64,000 nucleotides of DNA from Microglena sp. YARC (lineage: Eukaryota > Chlorophyta > Chlorophyceae > Chlamydomonadales > Chlamydomonadaceae), in the NCBI GenBank assembly GCA_022414725.1, contig CM039466.1, forward strand, positions 14,004,724 to 14,068,723, given 5' to 3'. The notes below the pieces were generated by a model. It saw only the letters and a list, made by a program, of their open reading frames with translations, was not told the DNA's origin and searched no databases. Shown in pieces: positions 31,656-42,584 of this stretch (its first letter is position 1; each line of letters opens with the position of its first letter). The translations under genes and the position numbers were made by a program.

Positions 31656-31961
31656 ACCGCATCACGAACACACAATACACACACCACACAAACACACCAC
31701 AACACACAACACTCCGTTACCACAACACAACATAACACCAGCACCACACACAGACAACAACACACAACACAACACACAACACCTCACAACACCACACCAC
31801 ATCACACAACACAACACAACACCAGCACCACACCACACACCGCTCTGTACCACGACACACAATACACCAAACCGTGACGCACACAACCACACCACAACAC
31901 TCTGTACCGCACCACTCCACACCACACCACACAACACAACACACCAAACCACCTTCATCAG
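31656..31961 (+). other. ACACCACAAC-rich intron end
   Basis: Short-period CA/AAC repeats (CACAACACAACACCAGCACC) lead to the acceptor CCTTCATCAG at 31961. No other feature was seen. Confidence 0.7.
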
Positions 31962-32194
31962 GACTTGGCTGAAGCAGTGGAGGCAGTACATTAGCCAGGC
32001 CCCCCCAAAACGAAGGGCAGTTACTGGGCAGCAGGCGGAGGTGTAGGGTCCAGCTGGACAGCTGCGTCCAACATGGCCCAGCTTCCACCAGGCTCCCTTC
32101 CACAAGCCATCCAAGAGCTCCTATGCCCTGTTTTGCCACCCCAACAGCCAATGCTACGGGTGCCGCCACCCAAAGTGGCGATGAAGCGAAACAA
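31962..32194 (+). CDS. UBP26/USP48-type ubiquitin protease: DUSP exon
   Basis: Entered with one base that completes the AG| of the preceding exon to Arg, giving ...DVTYYLVPR then TWLKQWRQYISQAPPKR, the W-L-x-x-W-R-x-Y/F core of a DUSP domain. A TAG in this frame lies at 32044-32046. The next frame then reads QLDSCVQHG...(C-x-x-HG, as in the segment after DUSP cores of this family) and continues to AAA CAA|GTGAGG, exit phase 0. Either one base is lost or gained near 32040, or this is a genuine disruption. The phase-0 exit fits the acceptor at 36157. Confidence 0.6.
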
Positions 32195-32284
32195 GTGAGG
32201 ATGCTTGTTCAAAAAATACACGTGTATATGATTTCTTCTATATATATGTATATATGTGTGTGTGATACAATATACATATTTGTA

Positions 32285-32290
<6 letters not shown>

Positions 32291-32337
<47 letters not shown>
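32291..32337. repeat. (AT)n microsatellite
   Basis: Pure AT dinucleotide run within AT-rich intron sequence. Confidence 0.95.
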
Positions 32338-32340
<3 letters not shown>

Positions 32341-32530
32341 GTACATATATATATAGGGTGCGTATATACCATGCTAAAAAATAGAAGAATTAAAATTTAA
32401 TTGGTAGATTAATTAATTTTAAAGATTGGCATGTAAATTAATTGTAAATTAAAATAAAGGGTGCCTTCTGTACATCATGCTAAAAAACAAAATCCTGATG
32501 GACACTTATTGTCTGAGTGACTCCGAGGCC

Positions 32531-32620
32531 AAAGCATGGGTATATTGAAATTGAAATTGTTACATCCGTGTAATGCCGTTACTCACAGGACGTGAAGTTA
32601 AGGACACCATAGCATAGCAT
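32531..32620 (-). mobile_element. ~95-bp short retroposon-like element, copy 2
   Basis: TGAAATTGAAATTGTTACAT, CCGTGTAATGCCGTTACTCA and CAGGACGTGAAGTTAAGGAC, followed by a (GCATA/GCATG)n tract to about 32700. It interrupts a copy of the 60-bp SDSET unit (GACTCCGAGGCCAAAGCATG just upstream). Confidence 0.75.
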
Positions 32621-34609
32621 AGCATAGCATAGCATAGCATGGCATGGCATGGCATAGCATTGCATGCCATGCCATGCCATGCCATGGCATGCCATATATT
32701 TTGTACATGCATTGTATATTTTGTACAGGGAAGCCTGCAAAAAGTAGTCAGTCAAAATCCGCAACCTAATAAATTTTGACGTTCTAATCTTAAAATGTTA
32801 TCGTGAGCACGAAGTATATTTAAGTACTAGTAGATCCACATTCTGGATAAAACTCACCTCTCTGACGCACAGGTATTGTAAGAGTGACTCCGAAACCAAA
32901 GCAACTCTGACGATAAAAACATACGTTCTCCCCACCTCTCTGGTGCACAGGTATTGCCAGAGTGACTCCGAAACCAAACCAACTGTTCCTGATGCTCCTA
33001 CTCACTGATGCACATGGGTATTGTCAGAGTGACTCCGAAACCAAAAACCAAACTGTTCACTGAGGTGCCCACCTCTCTGGTGCACAGGTATTGCCAGAGT
33101 GACTCCGAAACCAAACCAACTGTTCACCCAACTCAACTGATTGCACAGGTATTTAGTCAGAGTGACTCCGAAACCAAATCAAGTGTTCACCCCACCTCTC
33201 TGGTGCACAGGTATTGCCAGAGTGACTCCGAAACCAAACCAAGTGTTCACCCCACCTCTCTGGTGCACAGGTATTGCCAGAGTGACTCCGAAACCAAACT
33301 CCAACTGTTCACCCCTACTCACTGATGCAGTCAGGTATTGTCAGACGTGACTCCGAAACCAAGCCAACTGTTCACCCCACCTCTCTGGTGCACAGGTATT
33401 GCAAGAGTGACTCCGAAACCAAACCAACTGTTCACCCCACCTCTCTGGTGCACAGGTATTGCCAGAGTGACTCCGAAACCAAACCAACTGTTCACCCCAC
33501 CTCATCTGGTGCACAGGTTATTGCCCAGAGTGACTCCGAAACCAAACCAACTGTTCACCCCACCTCTCTGGTGCACAGGTATTGCCAGAGTGACTCCGAA
33601 ACCAAACCAACTGTTCACCCCACCTATCTGGTGCACAGGTATTGCCAGAGTGACTCCGAACCAAACCAACTGTTTTCACGACCCACCTCTCTGGTGCACA
33701 GGTATTGCCAGAGTGACTTTGAAACCAAAGCATGGGTGAATTGTTTACAGATTGACTCCGAAACCAAAGCTTGGGTGGATTGTTTACAGAGTGACTCCGA
33801 AACCAAAGCATGGGTAGATTGCTTACAGAGAAGTCTGCTTCAAATCCTCAACCTTAAAACCTTTGACAGTCAAACCTAGAAACGTTATCGTGAGCACAGA
33901 GAGTGTTTAAAATGCTAGTAGATCCACATTCTGAATAACCCCCACCTCCCTGGTGCACAGGTATTGTCAGAGTGACTCCGAAACCAAATCAAATGTTCAC
34001 CCCAACTCACTGATGCACAGGTATTGTCAGAGTGACTCCAAAACCAAAGAGACTCTGATAATAAAAACAAATGTTCATGCCACCTCCCCGATGCACAAGT
34101 ATTGTCAGAATGACTCCGAAACCAAACCGAATGTTCATGTTGTGGTACCCCAACTCAATGGTGCACAGGTGTTGTAAGGATGACTCCAAAACCAAAGCAA
34201 CTCTTGTAATAAAAATAAATTTTCATGCCACCTCCCAATTGCGCAGGTATTGTCAGTGTGACTTCGAAAACAAACCAAATGTTCACCCCACCTCCCCGAT
34301 GCACAGGTATTGTCAGATGACTCCAAAAACCGAAGCCATGGGTGGTGATCATGGAGCAAAATGTGGCGCCATAATATGATTAACAACAAATCTGATGATT
34401 AAAACAAAAAACTCTGATGATCAAAAGATCTGATGATCAAAACAAATGTTCACCCCACCTCTATGGTGCACAGGTATTGCCTGAGTGACTCCTAAACCAG
34501 AGCATGGGTGGTGATAATGGAGCAAGTGTGGCGCATAATAATAATAACTCGAATAACTTGTGATGATTAAAAATAACTCTGATCTGCTTGCTCTGTTGAA
34601 AAAAAAATA

Positions 34610-35195
34610 GTAGGGTGCCCTAAGGGCCCCTGCGGTGGTCGGCCCAAGGGTTGAACTGAGCGAAGACAGGCGGGCAGGAAGTTTGCAGAACCTAGGCAAG
34701 GGCAGCCATGTCGCAATCGGGAAGTGGAGGGGAGTCGAAGGTCGCAAGACGCAGGACGAAACAAATAGATGCCAGATTGGGCTTCTAGGAATTCGACGTT
34801 CATGCCCTTCAATTATTCAGCGCTTGCATCTAAGTCGGACCTAAAGACTTCATATCGACCAGCAACTTTCACGCCGACGGCAACAGTCACGGGTTGGTTG
34901 TATTGTTTGACCAGCTTCGCACAGCTTCGACGGACCGAATCAAACTGAATTCTTGACCATTCCAACGGACTGTTCGCCCATCTCAGGCTTTATGTTCAAC
35001 CGTTCTAACAGGCAATATAACTAACAATCTCAATCGCCAACCATTATTACGATTTACGATTTGCGATTTACGATTTACGATTTGCATTTATTCACATTAT
35101 GTACATTTTTACGATTTACAACCAATTTCTACGATGTCGGTTAATTTCGACCAATATCTCAGTTCCTAATACATAGGTCAACAGCCTACGGGCCG
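34610..35195. other. ~0.6-kb unique insertion inside the 60-bp array
   Basis: Array sequence (CTCTGATCTGCTTGCTCT) stops near 34600 and resumes near 35200. The insert has no long frame. 35045-35120 holds an imperfect ACGATTT heptamer repeat (ACGATTTACGATTTGCGATT). Its origin is not recognised. Confidence 0.45.
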
Positions 35196-36156
35196 ACCAA
35201 CTGTGATGATAAAACCAAATCTTCACCCCATCTCTCTGATGCACAGGTATTGTCAGAGTGACTCCAAAACCGAAGCATGGGTGGTGATCACGGAGTAAGA
35301 GTGGTGCATAATAATGATAAAACTCTGATGATAAAAAAAAACTCTGATCTGCTTGCTCTAATGATACAAATCCTCTGATAATGTGCACCCCCTCTCCCTG
35401 ATGCACTGATATTGTCAGAGCAACTCCGAAACCAAACCAACTGTTCACCCCAACTCACTGATGCACAGGTTTTGTCAGAGTGACTCCGAAACCAAACCAA
35501 CTGTTCACCCCACCTCTCCGGTGCACAGGTATTGCCAGAGTGACTCCGAAACCAAGCCAAGTGTTCACCCCACCTCTCTGGTGCACAGGTATTGCAAGAG
35601 TGACTCAGAAACCAAACCAACTGTTCACCCCACCTCTCTGGTGCACAGGTATTGCCAGAGTGACTCCGAAACCAAACCAACTGTTCACCCCTACTCACTG
35701 ATGCACAGGTATTGTCAGAGTGACTCCGAAACCAAACCAACTGTTCACCCCTACTCACTGATGCACAGGTATTGTCAGAGTGACTCCGAAACCAAACCAA
35801 CTGTTCACCCCACCTCTCTGGTGCACAGGTATTGTCAGAGTGACTCCGAAACCAAACCAAGTGTTCACCCCTACTCACTGATGCACAGGTATTGTCAGAG
35901 TGACTCCGAAACCAAACCAAGTGTTCACCCCTACTCACTGATGCACAGGTATTGTCAGAGTGACTCCGAAACCAAACCAAGTGTTCACCCCTACTCACTG
36001 ATGCACAGGTATTGTCAGAGTGACTCCGAAACTAAACCAAGTGTTCACCCCTACTCACTGATGCACAGGTATTGTCAGAGTGACTTCAAAACCGAAGAGA
36101 CTCTGATAATAAAAACAAATGTTCAGCCCACCTCTCTGGTGCACAGGTATTGTCAG

Positions 36157-38036
36157 AGTGACTCCGAAACCGAAGCATGGGTGGTGATCACGGAACAAGA
36201 GTGGCGCACCCTGAGCTCCTTTTACGGGGAGGATGAAAAAGGGGCACTGCAGGTGAAGCCCCTCCCTCCTAAACAAGAAAGCTGTAAACAGGAAGACAGT
36301 GCAGCTCCTAAACAGGAACGTCCTAAACAGGAAGGCAGTACAGCACCTAAACAGGAACGTCCTAAACAGGAAGGCAGTGCAGCACCTAAACAGGAACGTC
36401 CTAAACAGGAAGGCAGTACAGCACCTAATCAGGAACGCCTGAAACAGGAATACAGTGAAGCACAATGGGCGTTCAACTCTGCCGCCAACACCTGCAAAGA
36501 CTCCAACAACTCAAACACCAGAATCGAGGTAACCACCAAAAACGAGGCCGGCACCGAAAATGAGACCAACACCAAAACTGAGTCCAAAACCCAATCTGAG
36601 GCCGACACCAAAGCTAATGCCAATACCCCCATCGCCAATGTCGATGGCAACACCGGCCCGTCTTCTGGTGAAGTCAGGGGGGGCTTGGGGGGTCCTAGCC
36701 TTCCCCCAGTCCCATCTCCCCAGGCGGTGCTAGGTATCCAGGTGGTGCTTGCGGTTCCGCCAGGCTGGTGTGCAAGCTTCAGTGCGCCCAACTACGGGGC
36801 CATGGACTCTGAGGAACATGGTTTCGGAGCGGATGGTGATGGGGCTCCGGCCCAGCTGCAGCTAGGGTCGACGCGCAAGCGAGGGGGGAGGCCCCCCCTA
36901 GAAGCCGCCCCCCCATCTGCTGGGGAGGGCGCGGGACAAGGGAGGGGGGCAGGGTTGGGAGGCAAGCGGGCCAAGGGGGCATTAGGGAAGCAGGCCAAGA
37001 GAGGGGGAGCCTCGCCCAAGCAGGACCTGCAGCAGGGACTGGTGGATGTGATGCTGGCTCAACAACTACAGCAGCAGCAGCAGGAGCAAGGGGGGCTGTT
37101 AGATGTTATGCTAGTGCAAGAGCTGCAGCAAAATCAGCAGCAGGGACAGCAAGAGGTGCAACAGCAGGGGCTCTTAGATTCGATGCTGTTGCAACAAATG
37201 CAGCAGCATCAGGAACAGCAGGGTCTGTTGGACGTGATGCTAGTGCAGCAACTGCAGCAGCAGCAGCAACAACAAGAGGGACACCAGCAGGGTATCATGG
37301 ACTTGATGTTAATGCAACAACTGCAGCAGCAGCATCAGCAGCAGTACAACCACCAACACCCAAATCAGCAGCACCAACAGGAAGAGGGTCAACATCAGGG
37401 TCTGGTGGGTGTGATGCAAGGGCACCAGCACCACCACCAAAATCATCATCAGCAGCAGCAGCAGAGCAACAGCCAAGATGGGCTGTTAGATGTAACGGTT
37501 TTGCGCAGCAGCAGCAGCAGCAACATCAGCAGCAACAACCGCGGCAACGACAGCGGCAACTGCGGCAGCAACAGGAAGAGGGGCAAGATGGGTGTTGTGT
37601 CGACCTGTCGGCGACTTCTCCAGTTGCACGATAGGGTAGGGGCGTGTCCCTAACAAAGGATGTGGACCCATACCTTGCACTACAGGGGGGCCTCGGCGGA
37701 CAAGGGGGAGCAAGAGGGGGGGGCCAGCCAGCCTGGCACCAGCCAGCGCAGCTGCATGTGTGGAACTCAAGAGTGATGATGAGATTGAATTGGTTGAGGA
37801 TGGGGGACCCACAGAGACCTGGGGCGGCAGCTAGCGATGGCGCACAGGCACAAGGGTGGGGAGGGAGGGCCTGGGGGACCGAGGGCCAGCTGGAGACGGC
37901 GCAAAGGCAGGAGCTGACGACATCAACACATCTGTCATAGCAGCACATGGGGAGGTCCAGGGTGCTGTTGAGCTGGCTGTACTGCCTACTGTGCCCCGGA
38001 CAGGGGAGCCTGCTGCTGGCACTGCGTCCACATCAG
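36157..38036 (+). CDS. UBP26/USP48-type ubiquitin protease: long exon with a Q-rich insertion
   Basis: Starts after GGTATTGTCAG in phase 0: SDSETEAWVVITEQEWRTLS then SFYGEDEKGALQV, matching the conserved I-x-x-x-x-W-x-x-(F/L)-x-x-(F)Y segment that follows DUSP cores in this family. Then come four KQERPKQEGSxAP repeats, an acidic NTKTESKTQSEADTKAN stretch, a basic RKRGGRPPLE region (AT-hook-like RGGRP) and about six QGLLDVMLxQQLQQQQ units. The frame is open from 36157 to 37653. Past about 37490 the poly-Q reading continues in another frame and ends at TAG 37632. Later coding-like stretches (VELKSDDEIELVEDGG; DDINTSVIAAHGEVQG) are in yet another frame with a TAG at 37832. I infer indel errors or decay. 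The end at 38036 is set by a GC donor, TCAG|GCAAGT. Confidence 0.55.
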
Positions 38037-38053
38037 GCAAGTCTTCCACCTAA

Positions 38054-38700
38054 CAACATTTTGGCTGAGATCAGCAGCTCTTCTTAGGCAGCTTCTTTTC
38101 CACTGGCTAAGCCCAAATTATTGAACAGCAGAAAATGTAAAGCTGAGAATGCATGGTCACTTGGTGGTTCCACCAAGTGACCATATTCCACCAAGTTACC
38201 ACATTTACCACCAAGTTACCACATTCCACCAAGTTACCACATTCCACCAAGTTACCACATTTACCGCCAAGTGACCAACATTCCACGCCAAGTTACCACA
38301 TTTTTTACCACCAAGTGACCACATTCCACCAATCTTACCACCAAGTGACCACATTCCACCAAGTTACCACATTTACCACCAAGAGACCACATTCCACCAA
38401 GTTACCACATTTACCACATTACCACCAAGGGCCACACCACCAAGTTACCACATTTTACCACAAGTGACACATTCCACCAAGTTACCACATTTACATTCAC
38501 CAAGTAACTTCCACATTTCCACCAAGTTACCACATTTACCACCAAGTGACCACATTCCCATTCCAAGTTACCACATTTACCACCAAGTGTTACACATTTA
38601 ACGACCACCAAGTTACCACATTTACCACCAAGTGACCACATTTCCACCAAGTTTACCACCAAGTGACCACATTCTCGCTTTACCATCCAAGTGACTGTCA
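38054..38700 (+). repeat. ACCACATT(T/C)ACCACCAAGT minisatellite
   Basis: Short irregular units ACCAAGTTACCACATTTACC and ACCAAGTGACCACATTCC from about 38155 to 38690, inside the intron 38037-39370. 38054-38154 holds nothing recognised. Confidence 0.85.
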
Positions 38701-38705
38701 GCTTC

Positions 38706-38960
38706 CTGGTGTACAAGGTCACTTCAGGTTTGGATGAATAGACAGCCAGAGGAGCTGCCTAGAAGCTGGTACGCATAGCCCAGAATCAAAACAGTGGCAA
38801 TGACATGGTTTGTACCCTGTTGCCATGCTTGTGAGCTGAGATGCAGCCACTTAGAGTAAGTTCCATATGTGGATAGACAGCCAGAGGAGCTGCCTAGAAG
38901 CTGCTACGCATAGCCAAAAATAAAAGCTGATAAGCCCTCTTTCGTGAAGTTGAACTCTCA
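38706..38960 (-). repeat. Two inverted fragments of the DUSP-entry exon unit
   Basis: GACAGCCAGAGGAGCTGCCT then AGAAGCTGGTACGCATAGCC occurs twice (about 38740 and 38876). On the minus strand this reads GGCTATGCGTACCAGCTTCT AGG, the acceptor and exon start of the 29.8-31.6-kb array. Confidence 0.6.
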
Positions 38961-38989
38961 GGACCAGATGGGAAAGAAATGCTAGAGGT

Positions 38990-39320
38990 AGACACGCACA
39001 CACACACACACACACACATGCATGCATGCACACACACGTGCGCAGACACACACTCTCTTTCACACACACACACACACACACACATACACATATGTGCGCA
39101 CACACACATGCGCACACACACTCTCTCACAGACACATGCACACACACGCTTGCACACAAACACCCACACGCTCACACACACTCACACGGGCGCTCTTCTC
39201 AACACGTACACACACAAACAAGCATATAAAGCCCACGCACACGCCTTATCACTCCCAGCCCACGCACACTCACATCAACGCACACATATGCACACGCTCA
39301 CACTGACACTCGAGTTGCAG
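38990..39320 (+). repeat. (CA)n-rich microsatellite
   Basis: Long interrupted ACACAC tract. His/Thr and Val/Cys frames across it are compositional. Confidence 0.95.
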
Positions 39321-39370
39321 CACACCCTACAGCCTACACCCTACACCCTAAACCCGCATCGCTGTTGCAG

Positions 39371-39534
39371 AGCCAAATGAGCCGTACCTCATAGCCATGC
39401 CAGGCGTGTGTGAATTGTACCGCTGTACAACAGAGCGTGAGATGAAGGAGGCCAAGTTGACATACAACGAGGCAGAGCTCATGGTGGAGCTGGTGACGAC
39501 TGAGGAGCTTCCCACTGCGTTCTCAACTACTGGG
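39371..39534 (+). CDS. UBP26/USP48-type ubiquitin protease: exon before the ubiquitin-like domain
   Basis: Starts after CATCGCTGTTGCAG; two bases (AG) complete a codon begun by the G at 38036, giving E-P-N-E-P-Y. It reads PNEPYLIAMPGVCELYRCTT then EREMKEAKLTYNEAELMVEL and VTTEELPTAF. This corresponds to the C-(x)n-ERE-x-x-(x)-KL-(S/T)Y region of plant UBP26 that precedes its basic linker. Later partial copies show the intended end ELPTAFLNYWG followed by GTAGGG; this copy lacks one base near 39523, so the exact end is uncertain. Telomere-like CCCTAAACCC lies 20 bp upstream of the acceptor. Confidence 0.6.
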
Positions 39535-39960
39535 GCAGGAGAGCACCAAAACCCTATACCCTAGACTGTTCAATCAATAATAATCATATACTCAGAATGG
39601 CGGTGGTTGTGTGGGTGGTGGGGGGGGACTTGCAGTGAGGCTGGGTGGCATGCAGTGGTGTTGGTGACAGCTGAGGAGCTGCCCACTGCATTCTTGAACT
39701 ACTGGGGTAGGGGGGCATCAAATCCCTATACCCTAAACCCTAAACCCTGGTGATCCTATAACTATAGAATGGCGGTGGTGGTAGCGGGGGGGGGGGGGGG
39801 GGGGGGGGGGACTTCCAGTGAGGCTGATTTCATGGTGGAGCTGGTGACGACTGAGGATCTTCCACTGCATTCTTGACTACTGGGGCAGGCGGGCACCTGA
39901 AACCTAGACCCTAGACCCTAGACTGTTAATCCTGTACTCAGAATGGCGGTGGTGGTGTGT
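39535..39960 (+). repeat. ~175-bp donor-side partial copies of the 39371 exon
   Basis: GGTGACAGCTGAGGAGCTGC CCACTGCATTCTTGAACTAC TGGGGTAGG (39665-39715) and a second copy (39825-39890), each followed by ACCCTA(A/G)ACCCTA and AGAATGGCGGTGGT and a G-run. Confidence 0.8.
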
Positions 39961-39989
39961 GTGGGTTGGGGGGTGGGAGGGTGGGAGTG

Positions 39990-40691
39990 TGTGTGTGGTG
40001 GGTGGGGGGGGGGGGGGGGGGACTTTTAGTGAGGCTATGTCTGTCCACCACTGTCCAAAAGCCCCAAACCCACAATGGTGTGTGTGTGTGTGTGTAGGGG
40101 GAGGGGGGGGGGGGGGGGGGGGGGGGGGAGATGACTTTCAGTGAGGCTATGTCTGTCCACCACTGTCCAAAGCCCAACCCACAATGGTGTGTGTGTGGTG
40201 TAGGTGGAGGGGGGGGGGGGGGGGGGAGATGACTTTCAGTGAGGCTATGTCTGTCCACCACTGTCCAAAGCCCCAAACCACAATGGTGTGTGTTGTGTGT
40301 GTGTGTGTAGGGGGGGGGGGGGGGGGGAGAGATGACTTTCAGTGAGGCTATGTCTGTCCACCACTGTCCAAAGCCCAAACCCACAATGGTGTGTGTGTTG
40401 TGTGTGTGGTGTGTGTGTGTGTGTAGGGGGGGGGGGGGGGGGGGGAGAGATGACTTTCAGTGAGGCTATGTCTGTCCACCACTGTCCAAAGCCCCAAACC
40501 CACAATGGTGTGTGTGTGTGTGTGTAGGGGAAGGGGGGGGGGGGGGAGATGACTTTCAGTGAGGCTATGTCTGTCCACCACTGTCCAAAGCCCCAAACCC
40601 ACAATGGTGTGTGTGTGTGCGTAGGGGGGGGGGGAGATGACTTTCAGTGAGGCTATGTCTGTCCACCACTGTCCAAAGCCCCAAACCCACA

Positions 40692-40731
<40 letters not shown>

Positions 40732-40840
40732 GGGGGGGGGGGGGGGGGGGGAGATGACTTTCAGTGAGGCTATGTCTGTCCACCACTGTCCAAAGCCCCA
40801 AACCCACTATGGTGTGTGTGTGTAGGGGGGGGGGGGGGGG
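39990..40840 (+). repeat. ~100-bp array (9 copies) of a 47-nt exon-like unit with poly-G spacers
   Basis: Each unit is a run of 10-27 Gs, GAGATGACTTTCAG|TGAGGC, then TATGTCTGTCCACCACTGTC, CAAAGCCCCAAACCCACAAT G|GTGTGTGTG. The bounded segment reads EAMSVHHCPKPQTHN in the frame where entry is phase 2 and exit phase 1; that exit phase fits the exon at 42460. Sequence between copies is nearly constant apart from G-run and GT-run length. Confidence 0.85.
40765..40811 (+). CDS. Candidate short exon of the protease gene (last copy of the array)
   Basis: It has acceptor ACTTTCAG and donor ATG|GTGTGT. Its phase is compatible with the following exon at 42460 but not clearly with 39534, because the end of that exon is damaged. 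It has no counterpart I recognise in the family. Low confidence. Confidence 0.3.
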
Positions 40841-40894
40841 GGGGAGAAGATGTACAAAGTGTTGGAGATGATGGTTTGGTGGTTGGCCCCGCTG

Positions 40895-41000
40895 CTAGCA
40901 ATGTATGTATGTTACAGTCCAAGGGTAGGCCAAATAGGCTAAAGGGACTTGCCCAACCGTATAGGAAGGGCTTAAAAAGAAAAAGCACTGATGAACTGTG
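40895..41000 (+). mobile_element. CAGTCC...CCAAATAGG dispersed element, copy 3
   Basis: GTATGTATGTTACAGTCCAA, GGGTAGGCCAAATAGGCTAA, AGGGACTTGCCCAACCGTAT, then AAAAAGAAAAAGCACTGATG. It appears to interrupt a coding-like stretch (DVQSVGDDGLVVGPAASN, 40848-40901). Confidence 0.7.
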
Positions 41001-42459
41001 CCCTAGCAGACAAGCTGGTACCCTCAATAACTGACCCTTAGACCCCAAAACCACCCCAAGATCTGTATTGAACCCTAAATTGACCAAAAGTGAAAAATGA
41101 ATCTACATAATAAACTGCTCCCTAAACCTCCACCCCCAAATAACTAAACCCTGAACCCGAAACCCACCCCAAGATCTGTAGCCATTCCCCTAGGGTCCCC
41201 AAAGTTTAAGCCCATGTATGTTTATTTTTGTATATTTCATGTGAAGATGGATTCATCACATTGTGTATGGGCTGCAGTTGGGCCTTTTTACAAGTAATTT
41301 AATGATGTGGTGCATGGCCATCCTTTTGCTGGGTTCTCCTTGTATTCCCATGCCTCAAATTTGATGTAAATAGGCTATTCACGTTACACACACAAACCTA
41401 GGGTGGAACTTAAAAACGTACAAGTGAACGGACCAAGTTGCAAGCTATGGTTGGGTGCCCATGTGGCCTGTTTGGGGAATACATGAAGTACACATCCATA
41501 GGAGGTAGAGCTGCAAGGTGTGCAACATGTGCCATGTACTTGCAGATATATGCCACATGACACTGCCTAGGCACCCCCATTAAGGCTTGCCTATGTGGGG
41601 AGTGCTCATGGTCCCCATGAGGCCTAGCTAGACCTTCCCCCCTACATGTAGGTGTGACCCTATGCATCCCCCAAGTATGCTTTGTGGCTACCTAGACAAA
41701 GCTTGCAAACTTGGTCCGATGACTTAACCATTTGAACGTCGCACACCGGAATAGATCACCAGCCTGGCTCTGACCCGAGTTCCGATCTCGCTCCACCACC
41801 GAGCCTGTCCTTAGACATGGAGCTGTCTGAGAAGATGCAATTAAAGTTGAGCCCAAGTACTCTTGCTATGATCAGTATGGAGGATGAAATTCCCGAAAGC
41901 GTCTTGCCCTTACATAAAAGTGGCGCCATGGGCCTAAGCTCTGCGCGCCCTACCCTATTCAACCCTAAATTGACCAAAAATTAAAAATGAATCTACCCAA
42001 TAAACTACGCCCTAAACCTACACCCCCAAATAACTAAACCCTAAACCCAAGCACACCCTAAGATCTGTAGCCATTCCCCTATTCAACCCTAAATTGACCA
42101 AAGATTAAAAATAATCTACCCAATAAACTTCGCCCCAAACCTACACCTTCAAACCCCCTGTTGCTTTACCTGCTCAGCATTAGGGTTCACAAATTCATGT
42201 TCATCAGATGTGAATCAACGCCCTAAACCTACACCCCCAAACCCCCAAACCCCCTGTTGCTGTACCTGCTCAGCATTAGGGTTCACAAATTAATGTTCAT
42301 CAGATGTGAATCAACGCCCTAAACCTACACCCCCAAACCCCCTGTTGCTGTACCTGCTCAGCATTAGGGTTCACAAATTCATGTTCATCAGATGTGAATC
42401 AACGCCCTAAACCTACACCCCCAAACCCCCAAACCCCTGTTGCTTTACCTGCTCAGCAG
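41001..42459 (+). other. Intron with CCCTAAA-like words and a 92-bp acceptor repeat
   Basis: 41040-42120 holds three diverged copies of CAACCCTAAATTGACCAAAA with CCAATAAACT(A/T)CGCCC. 41200-41940 is unique and without a gene. 42130-42459 is a ~92-bp unit, CGCCCTAAACCTACACCCCC plus CCTGTTGCTGTACCTGCTCAG then CATTAGGGTTCACAAATT; its last copy becomes the acceptor at 42459. Confidence 0.65.
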
Positions 42460-42584
42460 GAGAGCGAAAGTCAAAGCGCTCACGCAAAGGACGGGTAGCA
42501 GTACAGGCGAGCAGTACAATGACGTTGAGGGAGCTCAAGATGCGCCTTCTGGAAACTCATGGCTTGCACCCCGACAATGCGGAT
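42460..42584 (+). CDS. UBP26/USP48-type ubiquitin protease: basic linker and start of the C-terminal ubiquitin-like domain
   Basis: Starts after TACCTGCTCAGCAG; two bases complete a codon, then 41 codons to GCGGAT|GTGAGT (exit phase 0). It reads ERKSKRSRKGRVAVQASS then TMTLRELKMRLLETHGLHPD NAD. The Lys/Arg-rich S-K-R-S-R segment followed by a beta strand, then a T-x-x-(Q/E)LK amphipathic helix, is the arrangement found just before and within the ubiquitin-like domain at the C-terminus of UBP26 and USP48. The basic stretch could also act in nuclear localisation. This is one of the clearest exons in the window. Confidence 0.7.

Larger units (their letters stand above)
32490..36156 (+). repeat. 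60-bp array of acceptor-side copies of the protease exon at 36157
   Basis: The unit is GGTATTG(T/C)CAG|AGTGACTCCG AAACC followed by AAACCAACTGTTCACCCC plus ACCTCTCTGGTGCACA; 35461-36060 is an almost perfect run of exact 60-bp units. The copied exon part reads SDSETK. As 60 is divisible by 3, the frame stays open as HRYCQSDSETKPTVHPTSLV repeats, which I take as intron, not protein. Other blocks lie at 32840-33830, 33945-34330 and 34440-34530. Confidence 0.85.

Noticed and set aside
35461..36156. HRYCQSDSETKPTVHPTSLV repeats as the N-terminus of a 730-residue protein
   Set aside because: Each unit contains the acceptor TATTG(T/C)CAG before SDSET; the frame is open only because the unit is exactly 60 bp. 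The family match starts at the last acceptor (36157).
38979..39380. His/Thr-rich frames over the CA tract
   Set aside because: Microsatellite translation.
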